Assembly (NCBI GenBank): GCA_017513135.1
Contig: JAFWDH010000001.1
Location: 1-64,000, forward strand
Source of the DNA: Oscillospiraceae bacterium
Lineage (GTDB): Bacteria > Bacillota > Clostridia > Oscillospirales > Ruminococcaceae
Length of the DNA: 64,000 nt
Direction of reading: 5' to 3'
The notes under the pieces were generated by a model. It saw only the letters and a program-made list of their open reading frames with translations, had not been told where the DNA came from and did not search any database. How positions within the stretch are numbered: the first letter of the stretch is position 1; each line of letters begins with the position of its first letter. Position numbers and translations under genes: made by a program. Below, one piece after another: positions 53,272 to 62,160 of the stretch.

Positions 53272-53787
53272 TCAGTCTGTATCGTTCAGAGCCTTGACTC
53301 TGTCATATTCCTTGCGTGAGATATGGCAGTAACCGGACGGGTTCTTGACCAGGTAATCCTGATGGTATTCCTCAGCGTCATAGAAGCATGACAGCGGAGC
53401 GAGCTCGACGCAGAACGGGGAGAACTGCCTGCGCTTCTCCTCAAAGACTTCCTCTGCCGCTTTACCGGATTCCTCGTCGACATAGTAGACTCCGGTCTGG
53501 TACTGGCTCCCGATGTCGTGACCCTGTCTGTTGCTCACGGTCGGGTCTATGATCAAGAAATAAGCTGTAAGGAGCTTGTTCAGGCTGATCACGTCAGGGT
53601 CATACACGACCTTTACGGTCTCCCTGTGACCGGTGGTGTTCGTCTTTACCAGTTCGTACGACGGAGAAGCTACCGTTCCGTTAGCGTAGCCTACGGTGGT
53701 GTCAACGACGCCGCGCAGATACTGGAACGCCTTCTCAGTCCCCCAGAAGCAGCCTCCCGCAAAATAGATCTCTTTATAGTCAGCCAT
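53272..53787 (-). CDS. msrA: Peptide methionine sulfoxide reductase MsrA
   Basis: A 171-residue enzyme reducing methionine-S-sulfoxide in proteins. The catalytic cysteine lies in 'FAGGCFWGTEKAF' near residue 13. 'GYANGTVASPSYELVKTNTTGHRETVKVVYDP' and 'FYDAEEYHQDYL' are family blocks. No MsrB domain and no obvious C-terminal resolving cysteines. GAGAGGATG precedes the start. Single gene. Confidence 0.96.
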   Translation of the reverse strand: MADYKEIYFAGGCFWGTEKAFQYLRGVVDTTVGYANGTVASPSYELVKTNTTGHRETVKVVYDPDVISLNKLLTAYFLIIDPTVSNRQGHDIGSQYQTGVYYVDEESGKAAEEVFEEKRRQFSPFCVELAPLSCFYDAEEYHQDYLVKNPSGYCHISRKEYDRVKALNDTD

Positions 53788-53994
53788 GTGTCATCCTCTC
53801 TTTCAGAAAGAAGTATAACACACTGCGGGAGCATATGCGTCGTATACCGGGACCGGAGAGAGGGAATGATGCTGTCAGTGCCGGGATGGCAGGGTTATAA
53901 TATCCTCAGAGATAAAACATAAACTACAAAACGGATCTATTATTTATAAATCAACAAATAGTAAATCATTGTAATGGCCGGCAGGAGGAGAAGA

Positions 53995-54417
53995 TTGGAC
54001 GGGAAAGAAGTATTTGCGCTTGCGAGCAGACCGGTCGCGGAAGGCGGGGAACCGATAGGATACATGTTCCGGGAGGAAGGACGCACAGAGCGTGACAGCG
54101 GATGGAGATTCCTCTCCGGAAACGAGAGCCCTCTGTATTTTATGGAACCTGACTGCATGACCGAAGTCAGGATGGATGATCTGATAAAGGCGAATCCCGA
54201 TATTGCCGCGTTCCTCAAAGCTCCTGTCGGCACTGGATACAGAAGAAACGGGAAAGGCGGATTCGAGGCTGAGGTCCGGGAGGATGAGTCTGCGGGAGGA
54301 CAGCTCATGAAAGTGCTGGCTGACCGGCCGATGAGGAAAGGCATAGTGTCATCCGGACTATTGCTGCTGCTCGCTGCAGTCGCGGTGTTGTATATCATCT
54401 TCAGAATTCTGAAGTAG
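53995..54417 (+). CDS. DUF2185 (Imm33-like) protein with C-terminal membrane helix
   Basis: A 140-residue protein. 'IGYMFREEGRTERDSGWRFLSGNES' and 'LIKANPDIAAFLKAPVGTGYRR' match the DUF2185/immunity protein 33-like domain; a membrane helix ends it (about residues 115-136). TTG 53995 is chosen because AGGAGG lies 6 bases upstream; the ATG at 53974 has none. The domain occurs in polymorphic toxin immunity genes, but no toxin lies next to it, so a housekeeping or orphan role is equally possible. Confidence 0.75.
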   Translation: MDGKEVFALASRPVAEGGEPIGYMFREEGRTERDSGWRFLSGNESPLYFMEPDCMTEVRMDDLIKANPDIAAFLKAPVGTGYRRNGKGGFEAEVREDESAGGQLMKVLADRPMRKGIVSSGLLLLLAAVAVLYIIFRILK

Positions 54418-54438
54418 GAAAGACATTAACTATAAGAA

Positions 54439-54471
54439 AGCGAGGAGCGTTCCGCCGGAACGCTCCTCGCT
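54439..54471. terminator. Bidirectional terminator
   Basis: Fifteen-base arms AGCGAGGAGCGTTCC/GGAACGCTCCTCGCT with a GCC loop lie between convergent genes; T tracts are short. Confidence 0.78.
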
Positions 54472-54486
54472 GTTCTTAAAATAGGA

Positions 54487-55278
54487 TCAAAGTCTCTCGT
54501 TTTTCTCGATGTCGAGGAAATACTTGTAAGTGTCTACAGTCAGTTCGCCGCAGGCAGCTTCATCGCAGGCGATGATCGCGCCGTTGTGCATCTGGAGGGC
54601 TGAGCATGTCCACTTGTGGGAGACGCTGCCTTCTACCGCAGCCGCAAGCGCTCTTGCCTTGTTGTGGCCGTTGATGAGAATCAGGACCTCTTTGGAGTCG
54701 GTCACTGTGCCTACTCCGACTGAAAGTGCCTGGGAGGGTACCTTCTCAGGATCGTTCCCGAAGAAGCGGGAGTTGACGATGCGGGTGTCGGTCGTGAGGT
54801 TCCTGACTCCGGTCCTGGATGTCAGGGATGTGAACGGCTCGTTGAATGCGATATGGCCGTCGACGCCGATGCCGCCCATGAACAGATCTATTCCGCCGTA
54901 GGAAGCGATCTTCTCCTCGTAGCGAGCGCATTCTCCTTCAGGATCATCGGTCATGCCGTTGAGGATGTTGATGTTCTCGGGCTTCATGTCTACGAGATGG
55001 TCGAAGAAATTGTCGTGCATGAAGTACCAGTAGCTCTGGTCATGCTCGTGGGGGAGACCGAGATATTCATCCATATTGAACGTGACTACGTTCGCGAAAG
55101 AGAGCTCTCCCGCCTGATTCATTCTGGCGAGCTCCTTGTAAACTCCTATCGGTGACGAGCCGGTGGGGAGCCCGAGCACGAACGGCCTGTCTTCCTTATG
55201 GCTGCGGATCTTGTTGGCTATATAATCAGCTGCCCATTTGCACATCTTGTCATAGTTGTCCTGAATTACGACTCTCAT
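54487..55278 (-). CDS. nagB: Glucosamine-6-phosphate deaminase
   Basis: A 263-residue enzyme converting glucosamine 6-phosphate to fructose 6-phosphate and ammonia. '[21 protein letters not shown]' binds phosphate, '[25 protein letters not shown]' holds the catalytic Asp, and '[15 protein letters not shown]' the catalytic His region. No nagA or PTS gene is adjacent. A GGAGGAAAAAC-type ribosome binding site precedes the ATG. Confidence 0.97.
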   Translation of the reverse strand: MRVVIQDNYDKMCKWAADYIANKIRSHKEDRPFVLGLPTGSSPIGVYKELARMNQAGELSFANVVTFNMDEYLGLPHEHDQSYWYFMHDNFFDHLVDMKPENINILNGMTDDPEGECARYEEKIASYGGIDLFMGGIGVDGHIAFNEPFTSLTSRTGVRNLTTDTRIVNSRFFGNDPEKVPSQALSVGVGTVTDSKEVLILINGHNKARALAAAVEGSVSHKWTCSALQMHNGAIIACDEAACGELTVDTYKYFLDIEKNERL

Positions 55279-55395
55279 GTTTTTCCTCCGTCATTTAGGT
55301 TGGATATCGCAAATTTAACAAGGAATATTTTCACATTTGCACGCTGATTTTTCAATACTGAATTTTAAAATAGTTTTCAGATTTTTAACGTGATC

Positions 55396-57873
55396 TCAGC
55401 CGGCGAGGATATCGCTGTCCGTGATAGTTAAAAGTTCCTCATCGGTCAGGGAAGCCATGTCCTCCGAAGAGGCGATCCGGGCAGATTGCCGTTCGATCGT
55501 CCTGTCACAGAGGTTCCGTACGCCTCTTCCGTTTCCGAAATCAGGCTTCTGGGATTCGATCCCGATCCAGCCTGCCAGAGTCTCTTCGTCCACATCGAGG
55601 ATGTATCCGCGCTTCTTCATATTGTAGCGGAACATCTCAGTAAGCTCCTCCGCGGTGTAGTCCGGGAACTCGAGCCTTTTCGGGAATCTGCTGTTCAGAC
55701 CGGGGTTGGTGGAGAGGAACTCCTCCATCTCATCGGTGTAGCCGGCGAGTATGACAGCGAGGTTGTCACGGTGGTTCTCTATCTCCGATACCAGCGTCGC
55801 CACGGCTTCTCTTCCGTAGCTGTCCTGCTCATCGCTCACGAGGGAATATGCCTCGTCAATGAAGAGTATACCTCCGAGAGCGCTCTGGACCTTTTCCTTG
55901 ACCTTGGGGGCAGTCTCGCCCATATGCTCTCCGATCAGGTCGGCTCTCGTGCATTCCACGAATGTGTCGGCGCGCTTCAGTAGACCTATGTGATAGTAGA
56001 TCTCGCCTATGAGCCTCGCAACCGTGGTCTTTCCGGTCCCGGGATTTCCGGTGAACACCAGATTCATGGTGTAGCCGCTGTCCGCAGTCGACAGACCGCG
56101 TTTGCGGCTCTCGTTCCATACGGTCATGAGGTCAGTCATGGTACGCACTTCCTTCTTTACGGAAGAAAGCCCTATTAGAGCATCAAGCTTGCTCAGGCTG
56201 TCCTGCAGAGTCTCCTCATCAATCGACAGTGTCCCGAAGTCCTCCGGAAGGAGCGTCCACAGATCCTCGTCGCGGATCTCCTCCATATTGGCGGAGAGCC
56301 TCTCAGCCTGTCTCTCGATGGCTCTGTCCAGAATCCTTCTTGAGCATCTGCCGTTATCGAACCTGTCATCTACCTTCTGCTTTGAAAATTCCCGCAGAAT
56401 GATCTCGCGGGCTTCCTCCCTGATATAGTAGTTCTGTTTCGCAGCCATCGACACGAGGATATTAAGGAGGTCCTCCATGCTGTAATCGGCAATGTTGAGC
56501 CTGTAGTCGAAGCGCCCGGCAAGTCCCTGGTTCGCTTTCTGTATCATGTCATCCATCCGTCCGCGGTAACCGGCGAAGATCAGACAGTACTCGCCCCTGT
56601 GGTCCTCCATGTCCTTAAGAAGAGCATCCAGCGCGATGTGGCCGAAATCCACGGAGGCGTCCTCCTCGAAAAGCTCATAGGCTTCATCTATGAAAAGAGT
56701 CCCGCCTCTGGCGCTCTCAAGTATCTTCTTAACGTTGTCTTCGGTCTGACCGATATGGGCTCCGACGAGCCCCGACCTGTCTGTCTCGATAAAGGTGTCG
56801 GAGGGGAGTATCCCGGTCCGGAACAGCATCTTTCCGATGATCCTCGCGACGGTGCTCTTGCCTGTTCCCGGGTTGCCGCAGATGATGAAGTTCACGCCTC
56901 TCTTGGAAGCTTCTATGCCGAGACGCTCTCTTCTGAGCGCGTCCACCTTGAACCGCTTGAATATGCTGTCAAGTGTCCTTTTGATCTCATGCATGCCGAT
57001 GACATCACCGAACAGCTCCTGGATCTCAGGTGAATAGCTGCTGTCCAGAGGATCTTCCGCGACCCTGAGCACACCTTCCTCCGGGGCTTCTATGCGCGGT
57101 TTCTCAGCTGTTTCTTCCGCGGGAGCGGGATCATCAGTCAGATGTTCCGTCTCAGGCTCGGGCAAACGGGCATCCTCAGTGCTTCCGTCAGCGTTCATGG
57201 CTACCGGCACAGGATCGTTCCCCATGGAGATGACACGTATAAGGAGGTCATGATTGTATTCCGCAGTTACTACCCGGCCGTCCCTGAAGCGGACCTTGTA
57301 GATGCCGGTCCTTGTAAAGCCGTCCCATTCGCCCTCGTAACGGGTGCCGCGGGCATCGGTAAGGATACCCCTGCCCTGAGGTCTCCAGCTGTCCTCATCG
57401 GTGATGTCTCCCTCATACTCGACACCGTCAGGGCACCTGATTATGCCGCTGCCTCCGTCAAAGCGGTTGTTCGCCCAGTTGGCGATGATCCTGTAACCGT
57501 TGCGCAGCTGCACGGTCTGCATCCCGTTCATGCGGTCATCCCTGTAGTTCCCGGTGATGGATGTCACGCCGTCGGGGAAGGCGAGCGTGCCGTATACGCG
57601 CCTGTCATTGTCCCAGGTGCCTGAGAAGGTATAGCCGTTCTCATAATGCATGACGCCATCACCCTGACGGACGGTGTCGTTCAGGGAGCCTTCGTAATAG
57701 GCGTTATCGTTGTATCTGAGGACTCCCGGGCCGGAAAGAACGCCGTTCTTCCAGCTGCCCTCGAGAGAACGGCCGCTGTCCCAGCGCCTGATGCCGATAC
57801 CTTCCGGAAGGCCGTTCGGACCGAGCGGGCCTTCGAATACGGAGCCGTCTTTGAATGTATATCTCTTCTCCAT
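55396..57873 (-). CDS. MORN-repeat protein with two AAA+ ATPase domains (SpoVK/CbxX type)
   Basis: An 825-residue fusion. Residues 3-215 hold eight or so MORN repeats ('YEGSLNDTVRQGDGVMHY', 'YEGDITDEDSWRPQGRGIL'). A Pro/Glu linker at 220-275 leads to two CbxX/SpoVK-like AAA+ domains: Walker A GNPGTGKST at 333-341 with FIDE at 394-397, and GNPGTGKTT at 609-617 with FIDE at about 671-674. Both have sensor and arginine-finger residues of the group. No membrane helix. The known group remodels partner proteins, such as rubisco or secretion parts. The MORN part probably binds the partner or membrane. A divergent unknown gene shares the upstream region. Confidence 0.9.
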   Translation of the reverse strand: MEKRYTFKDGSVFEGPLGPNGLPEGIGIRRWDSGRSLEGSWKNGVLSGPGVLRYNDNAYYEGSLNDTVRQGDGVMHYENGYTFSGTWDNDRRVYGTLAFPDGVTSITGNYRDDRMNGMQTVQLRNGYRIIANWANNRFDGGSGIIRCPDGVEYEGDITDEDSWRPQGRGILTDARGTRYEGEWDGFTRTGIYKVRFRDGRVVTAEYNHDLLIRVISMGNDPVPVAMNADGSTEDARLPEPETEHLTDDPAPAEETAEKPRIEAPEEGVLRVAEDPLDSSYSPEIQELFGDVIGMHEIKRTLDSIFKRFKVDALRRERLGIEASKRGVNFIICGNPGTGKSTVARIIGKMLFRTGILPSDTFIETDRSGLVGAHIGQTEDNVKKILESARGGTLFIDEAYELFEEDASVDFGHIALDALLKDMEDHRGEYCLIFAGYRGRMDDMIQKANQGLAGRFDYRLNIADYSMEDLLNILVSMAAKQNYYIREEAREIILREFSKQKVDDRFDNGRCSRRILDRAIERQAERLSANMEEIRDEDLWTLLPEDFGTLSIDEETLQDSLSKLDALIGLSSVKKEVRTMTDLMTVWNESRKRGLSTADSGYTMNLVFTGNPGTGKTTVARLIGEIYYHIGLLKRADTFVECTRADLIGEHMGETAPKVKEKVQSALGGILFIDEAYSLVSDEQDSYGREAVATLVSEIENHRDNLAVILAGYTDEMEEFLSTNPGLNSRFPKRLEFPDYTAEELTEMFRYNMKKRGYILDVDEETLAGWIGIESQKPDFGNGRGVRNLCDRTIERQSARIASSEDMASLTDEELLTITDSDILAG

Positions 57874-58032
57874 TTTTCCACCTCTGGAGCGAATAGTTTC
57901 AGCAACTTAAAAGATAGCATACGGGAGATGCTTTAACAACAAACACAATAACACGCCGATCGGCGGAACAGACGAATTCCATCCGGACAGGACTGAGGTT
58001 ATAATTAAAGAAAAATGGATGGAGCAACCGGA

Positions 58033-58713
58033 ATGGAAGAGAACCGTTTTGTTGAGATGTGGAATACGTCAAAGGAGAGGATATTTCCCGACTGGTCCGC
58101 AGATATACGTGAGCTGAAGAGCGAGTCCGCATCCGGGGAGAAGTTCAACGTAGAGGTCATTCTTGACCGTATCGACGGAAAAGAGTTCTTCTCTCTGTTC
58201 GACTATGAGGGCGAGAACATAGCGGACAGTCTCGGAGGTTCAGGGACCGTTGCCGTCATGAGTCCGCAGGCACTCATACGGCGCTATGAGAAGCAGATGA
58301 AGGAATCGCAGCCGGTGTTCAGGTTCTACAGGCTTGCTGCCAGCGCGTCAGACCTGCTGGGAATGCGTCACCCCGAGATAAGCTCCGCGCCGGACAGCCG
58401 CTTCGATCATGAGAGCAGAAACGGGATTCTTGAGCCTGAAGAAGGGAGGATGCTCTTCCCGAAAGGCACACGCGAATCGGCAGAGACCTATTTCTCTCTG
58501 TTCTATATGGTCAGGAAGCTCTGGCAGTACAGAACCTCCGTGAAGAAACTGCCGGCGGGGACGGACACCGATGAGGATGCGGCGGCATTCGCCGTGCTCA
58601 TGATGGATGTCCTGTTCCAGATCGATTACAGACTCGATGAAGCGATAGAGGATGAGCTGGTCAGGCAGAGGATACGCCGCAGGGCGACAGAGCTGGCAGA
58701 GGAACTCTACTGA
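58033..58713 (+). CDS. Hypothetical protein divergent from the MORN-AAA gene
   Basis: A 226-residue soluble protein I do not recognise. It is acidic overall and mostly helical, with 'MVRKLWQYRTSVKKLPAGTDTDEDAAAFAVLMMDVLFQIDYRLDEAIED' near the end. No signal peptide or membrane segment. ATG 58033 with GGAG 9 bases upstream is preferred to ATG 58015, which has none; either is possible. It sits back to back with the AAA+ gene, which invites a link as its client or adaptor; that is inference. Confidence 0.7.
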   Translation: MEENRFVEMWNTSKERIFPDWSADIRELKSESASGEKFNVEVILDRIDGKEFFSLFDYEGENIADSLGGSGTVAVMSPQALIRRYEKQMKESQPVFRFYRLAASASDLLGMRHPEISSAPDSRFDHESRNGILEPEEGRMLFPKGTRESAETYFSLFYMVRKLWQYRTSVKKLPAGTDTDEDAAAFAVLMMDVLFQIDYRLDEAIEDELVRQRIRRRATELAEELY

Positions 58714-58736
58714 AAAAGGAAAAACGTGACAAAAAA

Positions 58737-58768
58737 CAGCCGCCCCGGCATATGCCGGAGCGGCTTTC
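58737..58768. terminator. Terminator between convergent genes
   Basis: GCCGC/GCGGC with inner CCGGCAT/ATGCCGG forms a strong hairpin followed by TTTCT. Confidence 0.78.
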
Positions 58769-58782
58769 TCATAATGAGGAGG

Positions 58783-60303
58783 TTATTTCGTCTCGTAGAA
58801 ATAAGGAGCAAAGGGGGTGTCTCTCTCATCCGGTACGTCCGCGTAGATTCCTGCATAGCGGCAGAACTCTTTAAGACGTCTGGTGACGTGGGGGCCGCCT
58901 TCCATCTCCACCATGTGGTGGACATAGGGGCCGTAAACTGTGGCCTGCTCGAACTTGTGCCAATCCTTGAACTCGCCCCAGATGTAGTGCTGCTTGGTGA
59001 ACGGGCCGTCAACAGCCTTGAACTCACCGATGAGCATGGAATACTTGCCGTTCATGGTATCGAAGCGGGCGATGGAATAGTCACCCTTCTTTACCTCGAA
59101 GCCGGTCTGTGCGCCCCAGCCGCTGTTGATGATATAGGGGTCAACATTGTCAGTCCCGGCAATGGAGGGCGGATACACGGCGGTGTGCCAGATCAGCTCT
59201 GCGTTGGGATTGGTAGGATGGTTCGCGGTGAACTCACCGAAGAACGGGAGCTTCTCGCCGAACACGGCGCTGGAGAGGAGGACCTCTGTGATTCCGCCGT
59301 GCATGTCGCCTTCGAACATGACGAACTTGTTTTCGTTGGCGAGCATCTGGATGTCAGCTGTGGAGCTGGGCCCGATAGCCCTTGAGAAGCTCATGTCGCA
59401 GGCAATTGCGGAGGCGCCGGTCGTCTCGAAGAGCTCTTTGTAGAACAGATAGCAGGCTGCTGAGTTCCTGAGCGCTTCGGAATTCCTTGCTTCCTCGATG
59501 TCTCCGGCCTTGAAGAACGTGAGGAACTTGTCGACGATGCCCTGAAGCTCGTCTGCGCGTCTCTCTCTGACTTCAAGGAGTCTTCTGGATGCTTCCGGTC
59601 CGGAGAGCGGGAACACTTCGATGCCGAACTTTTCAAGAAGCTCATCTTCGTTGAACATCATGCTGGTGAAAGCAAGAGGACGGTTACCGAGCTGCATCAG
59701 ACGCATGTTCTTCCAGTTCTTGAGCATGCAGGTGACAGCTGCGAAATCCTCGAGACCCTGCTTGAAGACCTCATCGGTCACGCGGCAGGTGGGGATGTGT
59801 GTGAACTTGACCTGATATCTCTGGAGGATCTTGGAGATCGCGAACATGCCGCACTGGGCGTCAAGAAGACGTCCGCCGCAGGCTTCGTCATGAAGGTCGG
59901 TGGCGTCGGGATCGCCGAAATACTCATCCTGAACTGCCCACAGAAGGGTGGGGAGGTTCATGAGCTTTGCGACTCTGCCGGCTACTTCCTCGCTGCCGAA
60001 GTTCAGGTTGAGGATGAACAGGGCATCGGGTTTCTGAGCCTTCAGATAATCGGCGATGGAATCAGCCTGGGAATAATCGTACATGATGCCGTCTTCATCC
60101 CAGCCGTCGAGTGTGACGAATTCCACATGTTCATTTGCGAAATTCTCAAAGATATAAGGGAGAACCTGATTCTTGACATCAAGAGCGGCTTCCCTGCCCC
60201 ACATCGCGCGCCTTCTGACCTGACCGTTGCGTCCGGGGACGTTCATGTTAGGCATATTGCGGCGGCATGGAGCGATAGCGATTTTGACTTTGTAACTAAC
60301 CAT
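58783..60303 (-). CDS. L-fucose/L-arabinose isomerase-family protein, paralogue 1
   Basis: A 506-residue protein of the fucose isomerase fold. The N-terminal domain includes 'RRRAMWGREAALDVKNQVLPYIFE' and 'FILNLNFGSEEVAGRVAKLMNLPTLLWAVQDEYF'. The C-terminal region keeps the metal-binding type residues: E and D in 'FEGDMHGGITEVLLS', H in 'ELIWHTAVYPPS'. It should interconvert an aldose and a ketose, substrate unknown. Divergent from a xylulokinase-type kinase. AAAGGAG precedes the ATG. Confidence 0.88.
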   Translation of the reverse strand: MVSYKVKIAIAPCRRNMPNMNVPGRNGQVRRRAMWGREAALDVKNQVLPYIFENFANEHVEFVTLDGWDEDGIMYDYSQADSIADYLKAQKPDALFILNLNFGSEEVAGRVAKLMNLPTLLWAVQDEYFGDPDATDLHDEACGGRLLDAQCGMFAISKILQRYQVKFTHIPTCRVTDEVFKQGLEDFAAVTCMLKNWKNMRLMQLGNRPLAFTSMMFNEDELLEKFGIEVFPLSGPEASRRLLEVRERRADELQGIVDKFLTFFKAGDIEEARNSEALRNSAACYLFYKELFETTGASAIACDMSFSRAIGPSSTADIQMLANENKFVMFEGDMHGGITEVLLSSAVFGEKLPFFGEFTANHPTNPNAELIWHTAVYPPSIAGTDNVDPYIINSGWGAQTGFEVKKGDYSIARFDTMNGKYSMLIGEFKAVDGPFTKQHYIWGEFKDWHKFEQATVYGPYVHHMVEMEGGPHVTRRLKEFCRYAGIYADVPDERDTPFAPYFYETK

Positions 60304-60339
60304 TAATTCTAGGGCTCCTTTCTAATCGTACCAATGGTT

Positions 60340-60368
60340 ATTACACCGCAAAAAAGTAATTATTTCAA
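60340..60368 (-). promoter_or_regulatory. Promoter of isomerase paralogue 1
   Basis: On the minus strand TTGAAA (60363-60368) and TGTAAT (60340-60345) are exactly 17 bases apart, about 30 bases before the ribosome binding site. Confidence 0.7.
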
Positions 60369-60393
60369 TAACATCTTCTGCTGCGAACAGCGT

Positions 60394-60430
60394 ACAATTT
60401 CTTAAAATTGTATTGTGATATATCACAATA
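60394..60430. promoter_or_regulatory. Palindromic operator(s) in the divergent sugar promoter region
   Basis: A perfect palindrome covers 60411-60430, with core TTGTGA-TATA-TCACAA, similar to a CRP/FNR-type site but with four central bases. Immediately left, ACAATTT (60394-60400) and AAATTGT form a second inverted repeat that overlaps it. The site lies about 45 bases upstream of the -35 of isomerase 1 and about 180 bases before xylB. The 60304-60624 gap has otherwise AT-rich sequence, including a possible -10 (TACAAT) near 60577. Confidence 0.7.
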
Positions 60431-60624
60431 GGTTTATACAGACCCGACTCCGCGATTATTTACACTTTTATCGTCTTTTTACTGCGCAGAAGCGATCAAT
60501 AATAGTGAAAATGACCAATTTCTGAAGCTTATTTTGTACAGGCGAAAAGATGCTCAGAAAAGGATAAAAAGAATACAATATATTAGAATGGAAAACTGTG
60601 ATTTTGCTCGGAAGGAGGGGTCGG

Positions 60625-62103
60625 ATGTATTATATCGGCATTGACCTGGGCACTTCCGCAATGAAGCTGCTTCTTGTGGACGAAGCCGGGACGATAAAGC
60701 GCAGCGTGACAAGAGAATACCCGCTCTCCATGCCGCATCCGGGCTGGAGCGAGCAGAACCCCATGGACTGGTGGAGCGCGTGCCTCATCGGGGCGGAGGA
60801 GCTCCTGAGCGGGATCGACAGGTCCCAAGTCGCGGGGATAGGCTGCGGAGGGCAGATGCACGGACTTGTCGTCCTCGATTCTGGAGACGAGATAATCCGC
60901 GACGCCATCCTCTGGAACGACGGAAGGACTTCAGAGGAAGTCGAATATCTCAACGACACTGTCGGCAGGGACGTGATCTCCGGCTATACCGCCAACATAG
61001 CCTTCGCGGGATTCACGGCGCCGAAGCTTCTCTGGATGAAGAAGCACGAGCCGGAGAACTTCGCAAGGATAAGCAAGATCATGCTTCCAAAGGACTATAT
61101 AAACTACAAGCTCACCGGTGTACATTCCTGTGACTATTCGGACGCGTCGGGAATGCTCCTGCTGGATGTCAGAAATAGAAGATGGTCCAGGGAGATGCTC
61201 GACATCTGTTCGGTCAGGGAAGATCAGATGCCCTCGCTCTTTGAGAGCTATGAAGTCATAGGGACCCTGAAGCCGGAGATAGCTACCGCGCTCTCTCTTC
61301 CTGCGGGAGTCAGGGTAGTAGCCGGAGCGGGAGACAACGCCGCGGCAGCCGTCGGGACCGGAACGGTCGGAGACGGAAACTGCAACATCTCCATCGGGAC
61401 TTCCGGAACGGTATTTATATCTTCCGAGGTGTTCGGCCAGGATATGGACAACGCGCTGCACTCTTTTGCGCACGCCGACGGAAACTACCATCTCATGGGA
61501 TGCATGCTCTCCGCTGCATCATGCAACAAGTGGTTCTGCGATGAGATCATAAGAGAGAAGGACTATCAGGCGGTGCAGGACGAGATAGATCCCGCACGTC
61601 TCGGGGAGAACGAAGTGTTCTTCCTTCCATATCTCATGGGAGAACGCAGCCCCATCAACGATACCGACGCCAGAGGCGTGTTCATGGGAATGAGCATGAA
61701 CACCACAAGAGCTGATATGGTGCAGGCAGTTCTGGAAGGGGTAGCATTCGCCATCAGGGACAACATCGAGATCGCGAGATCAGTTGGGATCAGGATAGAG
61801 AGGTCAAAGATCTGCGGCGGAGGAGCAAGATCAAGGCTCTGGCAGACCATCTTCTCGTCGGTCCTGAATATCCCTCTAGATATCCCCATGACGGAGGAAG
61901 GGCCGGGATACGGCGGAGCGATGCTCGCCATGGTAGGTACCGGACTGTATCCCGACGTCAAGAAATGCGCGGAAGCACTGACAAGAGTCAAGGACACCGT
62001 GTATCCGGATCCGGTGCTCGCGGAGAAGTACTCCGAGAGATACGCGAAGTACAGGAAGATATATCCCGCCCTCAGGGATGTGTTCAAGGAAATGAGGAAA
62101 TAG
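60625..62103 (+). CDS. xylB: Xylulokinase-type FGGY carbohydrate kinase
   Basis: A 492-residue FGGY kinase. 'YIGIDLGTSAMKLLLVDEAG' is the N-terminal phosphate motif, 'GCGGQMHGLVVLD' the xylulokinase substrate loop, and 'ISIGTSGTVF' and 'GERSPINDTDARG' the ATP site and hinge. It phosphorylates a ketose, D-xylulose being most likely by motif. ATG 60625 has AAGGAGG upstream and is preferred over the earlier frame start. Followed closely by isomerase paralogue 2. Confidence 0.92.
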   Translation: MYYIGIDLGTSAMKLLLVDEAGTIKRSVTREYPLSMPHPGWSEQNPMDWWSACLIGAEELLSGIDRSQVAGIGCGGQMHGLVVLDSGDEIIRDAILWNDGRTSEEVEYLNDTVGRDVISGYTANIAFAGFTAPKLLWMKKHEPENFARISKIMLPKDYINYKLTGVHSCDYSDASGMLLLDVRNRRWSREMLDICSVREDQMPSLFESYEVIGTLKPEIATALSLPAGVRVVAGAGDNAAAAVGTGTVGDGNCNISIGTSGTVFISSEVFGQDMDNALHSFAHADGNYHLMGCMLSAASCNKWFCDEIIREKDYQAVQDEIDPARLGENEVFFLPYLMGERSPINDTDARGVFMGMSMNTTRADMVQAVLEGVAFAIRDNIEIARSVGIRIERSKICGGGARSRLWQTIFSSVLNIPLDIPMTEEGPGYGGAMLAMVGTGLYPDVKKCAEALTRVKDTVYPDPVLAEKYSERYAKYRKIYPALRDVFKEMRK

Positions 62104-62160
62104 GAATCAATCCGGCATGCGGCCGGAATGAATACAATCACACAAAAAGGAGATGCTGTT

